A DNA stretch of 64,000 bases from Pseudomonas entomophila (GTDB taxonomy: Bacteria; Pseudomonadota; Gammaproteobacteria; Pseudomonadales; Pseudomonadaceae), in assembly GCF_029193575.1 (NCBI RefSeq), contig NZ_JARGCS010000032.1, forward strand, positions 38,498 through 102,497, read 5' to 3'. Below, one piece after another: positions 58,359 to 64,000 of this stretch. Both the position numbers and the translations under genes were made by a program. The notes under the pieces were generated by a model that saw only the letters and a program-made list of their open reading frames with translations, was not told the origin of the DNA and ran no database searches. Within the stretch, counting starts at the first letter, position 1, and every line of letters starts with the position of its first letter.

Positions 58359-59687
58359 TCAGAGAATGCTCAGCGGGTACTCGACGATCAGCCGCACCTC
58401 GTCCAGGTCCGACTCGAACTGCGTCGCGCGGGTGGTGGCCTGGCGCACGCGCAGCGCCAGGTCCTTCAACGAACCGGTCTGCACCACGTACTTCACCTCG
58501 ACATCGCGCTCCCAGCGCTTCTGGTCGGTGAGCGGATTACCGTCGCCATCGCGACGCATGTAGACCGCGTTGGCGTTTGCATAATCGGCGTCGGCGCCCT
58601 TGCCGTAGCGGGTCATGAAGGTCAGGCCGGGGATGCCGTACTTGGCCATGTCCAGGTCATAGCGCAGCATCCACGAGCGCTCCTTCGGCGAGTTGAAGTC
58701 GCTGTACTGGATGGAGTTGTCGAGGTAGATCGAGTCGGACTGGCGCAGGTAGTCGAAGTCGTCGCCGCCGTTGTTGCGCTGGTGGGTCAGCGCCAGGGTG
58801 TGGGCGCCGAAGCGCACGCCAAGCTTGGCGCTCCAGATGTCGTTGTCGAACTCCCCCAGCAATTGCTTGCCTTGGTCGACGGCGCGGTAATAGTTGAAGC
58901 CCGCCAGCAGGGCCAGGTCGTCATGCAACGGGTAGGTCAGCGCGGTGCCGAAATACTGCTGGTCCCACGCGTCCTTCAGGCGGCTGGCGTACAGGCTGAC
59001 GGTGGTGTAGCGGTTGAGCGCGTAGTCGCCGCCGGCGTAGCCGACCCACGGCGAATTGACCGGGCCTGCGTAGAAGGTGGCAAAGTTGTCACGCAGGTTG
59101 CTGGACACCGGCTGGCTCATGGCGTGCAGCCGCCCGCCCTGCAAGGTGAGGCCGTCCAGGCTGGTATTGGACAAGGTCACGCCGCGGAACGACTCGGGCA
59201 GCAGCCGCGAGTCGCCGTAGGACACCACCGGGGTGGCCGGGAACACGTCGCCCGCCTTGATCACCGTGTCGAGCGCCCGCGCCTTCACGGCCCCGCCGAC
59301 CTTGGTGTACTCGTCGCGGGCATTGCCCTCGCCGTCCACCGGCAGCACATCGAAGGAGCTACGCCCACCGTTGCGCCCACCGCCCGTGTCGAGCTTCAGG
59401 CCGAGCATGGCGAAGGCATCGACGCCCACACCGACCGTGCCCTGGGTGAAACCGGACTCGAAACGGGCGATCACCGCGTGCGCCCAAGCCTCGGAATAAC
59501 CCGCGCCGCCAGGCGCTTGGGCACCGCTGCGGTCGTCACGGTTGAAGTAGAAGTTGCGGTTGAGCAGCGACAGGCGGCTGCCTTCGATGAACCCTTCCTG
59601 CTCGGTGTCCTGCGCGGCGCTGACCCACGTGCTGGTGCTGGCCAATGCCGAAACGACAGCCAGTGAAAGCGTGGTTTTTCTGCTCAT
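58359..59687 (-). CDS. OprD family outer membrane porin
   Basis: A 442-residue porin of the OprD/OpdK type. The signal peptide is SLAVVSALASTSTWVSA. An 18-strand beta-barrel follows, with many alternating strands (RNFYFNRDDRSG; WMLRYDLDMAKYGIPGLTFMTRY), ending in LIVEYPLSIL. Family members take up basic amino acids, aromatic or carboxylic acids. GGAG lies just before ATG 59687. The leader holds a Crc-type motif and a 12-bp inverted repeat. The specific substrate cannot be read from sequence. Confidence 0.93.
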   Translation of the reverse strand: MSRKTTLSLAVVSALASTSTWVSAAQDTEQEGFIEGSRLSLLNRNFYFNRDDRSGAQAPGGAGYSEAWAHAVIARFESGFTQGTVGVGVDAFAMLGLKLDTGGGRNGGRSSFDVLPVDGEGNARDEYTKVGGAVKARALDTVIKAGDVFPATPVVSYGDSRLLPESFRGVTLSNTSLDGLTLQGGRLHAMSQPVSSNLRDNFATFYAGPVNSPWVGYAGGDYALNRYTTVSLYASRLKDAWDQQYFGTALTYPLHDDLALLAGFNYYRAVDQGKQLLGEFDNDIWSAKLGVRFGAHTLALTHQRNNGGDDFDYLRQSDSIYLDNSIQYSDFNSPKERSWMLRYDLDMAKYGIPGLTFMTRYGKGADADYANANAVYMRRDGDGNPLTDQKRWERDVEVKYVVQTGSLKDLALRVRQATTRATQFESDLDEVRLIVEYPLSIL

Positions 59688-59711
59688 GATTGCTCCGTAC
59701 CCTTTGGCAGT

Positions 59712-59719
59712 TTCTTGTT
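59712..59719 (-). promoter_or_regulatory. Hfq/Crc motif in the OprD porin leader
   Basis: On the minus strand AACAAGAA (AAnAAnAA), 24 bases before the start codon. Confidence 0.4.
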
Positions 59720-59771
59720 GAAATAGCGCCGCCAGGGTTGTTCTACGCGTCAGGAGGCGGGCGCTATTTCA
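59719..59771. repeat. 12-bp inverted repeat in the OprD porin leader
   Basis: TGAAATAGCGCC (59719-59730) and GGCGCTATTTCA (59760-59771) are perfect inverse copies, 29 bases apart, just upstream of the porin start. It could be an mRNA stem that controls translation or a pair of operator half-sites. Confidence 0.6.
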
Positions 59772-59878
59772 TGATCGGGGCGGGAAGCTAACCGCAGGAT
59801 GATCGGCAGATTACGAAACTGACAGGTGCCCAAGGGCCGTTGGCGGCCCCGGTACCGGTGGTACTGGCGCAGCGGCCT

Positions 59879-60511
59879 CTAGATCGACACCAGCCCGTGC
59901 TCGATCGCGTACTTCACCAGCGCCGCCGCCGTATCGATGTTCAGCTTGCGCCGAATGCTCAACCGATAGGTCTCCACCGTGCGCACGCTGATCCCCAGCT
60001 CGCGGGCCATCTCCTTGTTATTGGCACCCTTGGCGATCATCGACAGCACCTGCACCTCGCGCGGGGTCAGGTCGGTCTCGTCACGGTTGCTGCTGACCAG
60101 CTTGCGGGCGATCTCCGGGCTGTAGAAGCTGCCACCGGCAGCGATGGCCTCGATCGCGGCGATCAGCTCGGCGGACGGCGCGTTCTTCAGCACATAGCCG
60201 CGCGCGCCAGCGTTGATCGAGGTGCGCACATACTCCTGGTTGTCGTACATGCTCAGCATCAGGATCCTGATGCCGGGGTACAGGGCGCAGAGCTTGCGGG
60301 TCAGCTCCAGGCCGTTCATGTCCTGAAGGCCCACGTCGACCAGCAGGATGTCCAGCTCGACCGAAGCCACCAGCACCAGCGCCTGGGCGCCGGACTCGGC
60401 CTGGCCGACCACCTGGAAGTGCGGCATGGCGCTGAGCAGCGACTTGACGCCGTCACGCACCAGGACGTGGTCATCGACCAAGGCGATTCGGATGGGGGTG
60501 GTGGCGCTCAT
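59879..60511 (-). CDS. NarL/LuxR-type response regulator
   Basis: A 210-residue regulator. The receiver is at residues 5-120 (IALVDDHVLVRDG; phospho-Asp in LDILLVDVGLQDMNG; Lys in YVLKNAPS). A LuxR-type helix-turn-helix follows at about 145-205 (LTPREVQVLSMIAKGANNKEMARELGISVRTVETYRL). ATG 60511 (MSATTPIR) and 60526 are both possible. It lies 33 bp after the sensor kinase gene on the same strand and is its likely partner. Confidence 0.93.
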   Translation of the reverse strand: MSATTPIRIALVDDHVLVRDGVKSLLSAMPHFQVVGQAESGAQALVLVASVELDILLVDVGLQDMNGLELTRKLCALYPGIRILMLSMYDNQEYVRTSINAGARGYVLKNAPSAELIAAIEAIAAGGSFYSPEIARKLVSSNRDETDLTPREVQVLSMIAKGANNKEMARELGISVRTVETYRLSIRRKLNIDTAAALVKYAIEHGLVSI

Positions 60512-60544
60512 GGCAGTCTCGGGCATTCAAGGGTGGGAAGGCGG

Positions 60545-61891
60545 TCACACGGCGCGCAACGGGATCTGCACCTGCAGCTCGGTGCGCCCGGCCGCTGACG
60601 CGATGCTGAAACTGCCACGGTGGTGGTCGACCCGCTCGCGGATGTTGCGCAGGCCGATGCCGTGGCTCTCGTCGGCGGCGTTGGGGTCGAAGCCGACGCC
60701 GTTGTCCTGCACGCGCAGCACGATTTGCCCACGGTAGGCCGAGAGCGAAATTATAGCGGTGCTGGCCTGGGCATGGCGCTCGATGTTGGCCAGCGCCTCC
60801 TGGATGATGCGGAAAAGCGTCAGCGCCAGCCCCGCGTCCACCTCGGTGTCGCTCAGCCCGCAGGTGTACTGGGTGTGGATGCCGGTGCGCTGCTCGAACT
60901 CACGCACATGCTGGTCGATCGCTGGCGACAGGCCCAGGGTGTCGAGCAGCGACGGCCGCAGGTCGTGGGAAATGCGGCGAATCTCGCCGATGGCAGCGCC
61001 CAGGCGGGTGGTGCCCTTGCGCAGGTTGTCCAGGCCCTCGTCGCGGCCGTTGGCCACCTCCATGGCGGCCAGCTCGAACTGGAACTTGATCGACACCAGC
61101 AACTGGCTGATGCCGTCGTGCAGCTCGCGCGAGACCCGCGAGCGCTCGTCCTCCTGCAGGCTGACGATGCGCTGGTTGAGCGCCGACAGCTTGCGGTCGG
61201 CCAGACGGTGCTCACTGACGTTGAGCATCAGCCCGCCGGCGAAGATCACCAGCACCGCCAGCAGCGAGAACGAGCCGATCGCCAGCACCGTGGTCAACAC
61301 CCCCGAGGCGACTTCCTGGCGCGACTTGAGCGTGGCCACTTCGACGTCGTCGATGTAGATGCCGGTGCCGAGCATCCAGCCCCAGCGCTCGAGCATCACC
61401 ACGTAGGCCAGCTTGCCGGTGACCTGGCCGGTGGAGGGTTTCTGCCAGGCGTACAACTGGTAGCCATCGCCCTGCTCGGCGCTCTTGAGCAGCGCCTGGA
61501 TCACCGGCAGGCCGTTCTTGTCGGTCATGCCGATCAGGTCCTTGCCGACCAGGTCGGCCTGGCGCGGGTGCATGAGGTTCTTGCCGTGGCGGTCGTAGAC
61601 GAAGAAGTAGCCGTCCATGCCGAAGCTGGCGTGGGAGAGAAGCTGCAAGGCGCGCTGGCGGGTTTCCTCATCGTCGGCCCCGCTGTCGTACAGCGGCGCG
61701 ATCAGGCTCATGGCCAGCTCCAGGTAGTTTTTCAGCTCGGCCTTCTTGGTGGCCATGATGCTGCTTTCCACCAGCCGGGCCTGGTCTTCCTCGAGCTTGC
61801 GGCTCTGGGCGAACACCAGGACGCAGATGAACAGCACCGACACCAGCAACGGCAGGACGCTGAGGGTGACGATCTTGTGTTTGAGTTGCAT
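60545..61891 (-). CDS. Single-Cache sensor histidine kinase (HPK7 type)
   Basis: A 448-residue sensor. Transmembrane helix 1 (VTLSVLPLLVSVLFICVLVFA) is followed by a periplasmic single-Cache domain (about 35-190, FGMDGYFFVYDRHGKNLMHP; GWMLGTGIYIDDV) and transmembrane helix 2 (about 200-225). The HisKA_3 domain has the phospho-His in SRELHDGISQLLVSIKF, and HATPase_c has FRIIQEALANIERHA and GIGLRNIRERV. Such Cache domains bind small carboxylates. It lies next to ybdD-cstA, so it may regulate pyruvate uptake. Confidence 0.93.
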   Translation of the reverse strand: MQLKHKIVTLSVLPLLVSVLFICVLVFAQSRKLEEDQARLVESSIMATKKAELKNYLELAMSLIAPLYDSGADDEETRQRALQLLSHASFGMDGYFFVYDRHGKNLMHPRQADLVGKDLIGMTDKNGLPVIQALLKSAEQGDGYQLYAWQKPSTGQVTGKLAYVVMLERWGWMLGTGIYIDDVEVATLKSRQEVASGVLTTVLAIGSFSLLAVLVIFAGGLMLNVSEHRLADRKLSALNQRIVSLQEDERSRVSRELHDGISQLLVSIKFQFELAAMEVANGRDEGLDNLRKGTTRLGAAIGEIRRISHDLRPSLLDTLGLSPAIDQHVREFEQRTGIHTQYTCGLSDTEVDAGLALTLFRIIQEALANIERHAQASTAIISLSAYRGQIVLRVQDNGVGFDPNAADESHGIGLRNIRERVDHHRGSFSIASAAGRTELQVQIPLRAV

Positions 61892-61913
61892 GGTGGGTAC
61901 CGAGGAATGGAAA

Positions 61914-61932
61914 GGGGCCGCTTCGCGGCCCC
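61914..61932. terminator. GC-rich hairpin after ybdD
   Basis: GGGGCCGC-TTC-GCGGCCCC, an 8-bp perfect stem between ybdD and the sensor kinase gene, with only three T after it on the minus strand. It is probably a partial terminator between the cstA-ybdD and sensor transcripts. Confidence 0.6.
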
Positions 61933-61955
61933 CCTGTTATGACACGTTCACCCGC

Positions 61956-62159
61956 TCAGCAGCAACGCACCGGGCGCCCACTGCCACCGCCATACCGCGC
62001 ATCCTGGCGCTCGCGGAAGAACGCCTCGTAGCTCATCACCGGCTTGTCCGGGTGCTTGGTCTGCATGTGCTCGACGTAGTAGTCATAGTCCGGCATGCCG
62101 ACCAGCATCCGTGCAGCCTGGCCGAGGTATTTGCCCATCTTGCCCAGGTCATTGAACAT
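61956..62159 (-). CDS. ybdD: YbdD/YjiX family small protein
   Basis: A 67-residue protein of the YbdD/YjiX family (DUF466). The conserved core is [20 protein letters not shown] followed by [17 protein letters not shown], with a C-terminal CC. GAGGT is upstream of ATG 62159. It follows cstA by 11 bp. In E. coli the YbdD/YjiX partners are needed with CstA/BtsT for pyruvate transport. Confidence 0.92.
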   Translation of the reverse strand: MFNDLGKMGKYLGQAARMLVGMPDYDYYVEHMQTKHPDKPVMSYEAFFRERQDARYGGGSGRPVRCC

Positions 62160-62170
62160 CGCGGGGTACC

Positions 62171-64000
62171 TCAGGCCTCGGGAATGGGCTGGAACGGCGA
62201 CTCCTTGTCGGTACGCTCAGGCTTGACCCAGGCGCGACGACCGACCTGGATCGCGAAGAACAGCACACTCAGCACCACGAACAGGAACAGCACGGTCAGC
62301 GTGGCGTTGGTGTAGGCGTTGAACACCACGTGCTGCATCTGCTCCAGGCTCTTGGCCGGGGCCAGTACCTGGCCGGCATCCAGCGCGGTGCTGTACTTCT
62401 TGGCCAGGGCCAGGAAGCCGACCGCCGGGTTCGGGTCGAACAGCTTGATCAAGCCGGCGGTGGTGGTGCAGATCAGCAGCCATACCGCCGGCAGCAGGGT
62501 CACCCACACGTAGCGCTGGCGCTTCATCTTGATCAGCACCACGGTGCCCAGCATCAGCGCGATGCCCGCCAGCATCTGGTTGGAGATGCCGAACAGCGGC
62601 CACAGGGTATTGATGCCCCCCAGCGGGTCGATCACGCCCTGGTACAGCAGGTAGCCCCAGAGGGTCACGCAACCCGCGGTGGCCAGCAGGTTGGCGCCCC
62701 ACGACTCGGTGCGCTTGAGCGCCGGCACGAAGCTGCCCAGCAGGTCCTGCAGCATGAAGCGCCCGGCACGGGTGCCGGCGTCCACTGCGGTGAGGATGAA
62801 CAACGCCTCGAACAGGATCGCGAAGTGGTACCAGAAGGCCATGGTGTTCTCACCCGGCAGCACCTGGTGGAGGATCTGCGCGATGCCCACCGCCAAGGTC
62901 GGCGCACCGCCGGCGCGGGCCAGGATGGTGTGCTCGCCGATGTCGCGGGCGGTCGCTTCCAGTTGCTCGGGGGTGATCAGGAAGCCCCAGCTGCTGACGG
63001 TGTTGGCCACCGACACCACGTCGGCGCCGACCACTGCGGCCGGGCTGTTCATGGCGAAGTACACGCCCGGCTCGATCACCGAGGCGGCGACCATGGCCAT
63101 GATGGCGACGAACGACTCCATCAGCATGCCGCCGTAGCCGATGTAGCGGGCGTTGGTTTCGTTGTCCAGCAGCTTCGGCGTGGTACCCGAGGAGATCAGC
63201 GCATGGAAGCCGGACACCGCGCCGCAGGCGATGGTGATGAACAGGAACGGGAACAGCGTGCCCTTCCACACCGGGCCCGTGCCGTCGGTGAACTGGGTCA
63301 GGGCCGGCATCTTCAGCTCGGGGGCGAGGATCAGGATGCCGATCGCCAGGCCGACGATGGTGCCGATCTTCAGGAAGGTCGACAGGTAGTCACGCGGCGC
63401 CAGCACCAGCCACACCGGCAGCACCGCGGCGACGAAGCCGTAGCCGACCAGCATCCAGGTGATCTGCACGCCGGTGAAGGTGAACGCCGGGCCCCACACC
63501 GGGTCGGCCGCGACCAGGCCGCCGGCCCAGATCGACAGCAGCAGCAACACCACGCCGATCAGCGAGATCTCGCCGATGCGGCCCGGGCGGATGTAGCGCA
63601 TGTAGATGCCCATGAACATGGCGATCGGGATGGTCGCCATCACCGTGAACATGCCCCACGGGCTTTCGGCCAGGGCCTTGACCACGATCAGCGCCAGCAC
63701 CGCGAGGATGATGATCATGATCAGGAAGCAGCCGAACAGGGCGATGGTGCCGGGGATGCGGCCCATCTCCTCGCGCACCATGTCGCCGAGCGAGCGACCG
63801 TTGCGGCGGGTGGAGAGGAACAGGACCATGAAGTCCTGCACCGCGCCGGCCAGCACCACCCCGGCGATCAGCCACAGGGTGCCGGGCAGGTAGCCCATCT
63901 GCGCGGCGAGCACCGGGCCCACGAGCGGGCCGGCGCCGGCGATGGCGGCGAAGTGATGGCCGAACAGGATGTGCTTGTTGGTCGGGACGTAGTCCAGGCC
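62171..64000 (-). CDS. cstA: CstA peptide/pyruvate transporter, 5' end beyond window
   Basis: The last 609 residues of a carbon-starvation CstA-family permease. The frame is open to the right edge and begins there with [20 protein letters not shown], a conserved N-terminal segment, so only the first part of about 80 residues is missing. Many membrane helices follow, with [36 protein letters not shown] and [18 protein letters not shown] in the CstA core. Members import pyruvate, and have been linked to peptide use under carbon starvation. The ybdD gene follows, then a Cache-type two-component system. Confidence 0.96.
   Translation of the reverse strand, partial: GLDYVPTNKHILFGHHFAAIAGAGPLVGPVLAAQMGYLPGTLWLIAGVVLAGAVQDFMVLFLSTRRNGRSLGDMVREEMGRIPGTIALFGCFLIMIIILAVLALIVVKALAESPWGMFTVMATIPIAMFMGIYMRYIRPGRIGEISLIGVVLLLLSIWAGGLVAADPVWGPAFTFTGVQITWMLVGYGFVAAVLPVWLVLAPRDYLSTFLKIGTIVGLAIGILILAPELKMPALTQFTDGTGPVWKGTLFPFLFITIACGAVSGFHALISSGTTPKLLDNETNARYIGYGGMLMESFVAIMAMVAASVIEPGVYFAMNSPAAVVGADVVSVANTVSSWGFLITPEQLEATARDIGEHTILARAGGAPTLAVGIAQILHQVLPGENTMAFWYHFAILFEALFILTAVDAGTRAGRFMLQDLLGSFVPALKRTESWGANLLATAGCVTLWGYLLYQGVIDPLGGINTLWPLFGISNQMLAGIALMLGTVVLIKMKRQRYVWVTLLPAVWLLICTTTAGLIKLFDPNPAVGFLALAKKYSTALDAGQVLAPAKSLEQMQHVVFNAYTNATLTVLFLFVVLSVLFFAIQVGRRAWVKPERTDKESPFQPIPEA

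Noticed and set aside
1..64000. Prophage, insertion sequence, CRISPR array, tRNA or rRNA
   Set aside because: No structural phage genes, transposases, spaced direct repeats or tRNA-like cloverleaf sequences seen by eye; a tRNA scan was not possible.

Overview
The window is a stretch of GC-rich chromosome from a Pseudomonas, most probably of the P. putida group. The evidence is the GC-rich codon use, the many REP-type palindromes (core cgcggggcaagcccgctcc), and gene sets typical of that group: lexA2-imuA-imuB-dnaE2, fused quiC beside an aromatic-amino-acid decarboxylase, and tamA-tamB. There is no prophage, insertion sequence, CRISPR array, rRNA or tRNA. The only recombinase is a lone tyrosine integrase. 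Species assignment is inference; no search was run.

Layout. 1-1185: two DUF2589 genes, the first cut by the window edge. 1201-8296: the outer-membrane assembly pair tamA/tamB with a GNAT acetyltransferase, and divergent xthA. 8414-11388: an ECF sigma/anti-sigma pair divergent from a catalase-like periplasmic haem protein and a cytochrome b561; the two promoters match each other and share a palindrome. 11465-16199: an MFS exporter, an XRE-cupin regulator, a TetR gene divergent from an SDR and a DsbA-like isomerase, and a DUF4157 protein. 16272-23374: a signalling operon (three-receiver hybrid kinase, CheR, CheB, REC-histidine kinase, receiver) plus a lone receiver gene. 23415-26255: cobF, small conserved proteins and an EamA exporter. 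26590-31575: an unassigned catabolic locus (NCS1 permease, class II aldolase, FMN/4Fe-4S/FAD oxidoreductase, XRE-cupin regulator). 31691-34237: a PstS-OmpA fusion and a TerC protein. 34264-40417: quiC and a ShiA-like transporter diverging around a PcaR-like operator, then a decarboxylase and a LysR gene. 40565-44679: a YebC/PmpR-type protein, the integrase, and a TonB receptor with a Fur-like box. 44884-49692: a short-chain fatty acid/ketone-body operon (CoA transferase A and B, AtoE), its LysR gene and an aldo/keto reductase. 49768-55489: the lexA2 mutagenesis cassette. 55583-58106: HAD hydrolase, small secreted proteins, a DUF899 protein and a frameshifted gene remnant. 58359-64000: an OprD porin, then a Cache-type two-component system next to ybdD-cstA, with cstA running off the edge.

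How it fits together. Much of the window is nutrient acquisition under catabolite control: sequences matching the Hfq/Crc motif AAnAAnAA lie just upstream of, or over, the start codons of the NCS1 permease, the aldolase, the flavin oxidoreductase, quiC, the ShiA-like transporter, the CoA-transferase B gene and oprD. Two stress modules, the ECF/catalase-like unit and the LexA2 cassette, each carry their own recognisable operators.

The items most worth following up are the palindromic divergent ECF promoter, the 26.6-31.6 kb catabolic locus with its 29-bp palindrome, the PcaR-like site between quiC and the transporter, and a perfect 26-bp palindrome at 56667-56692.
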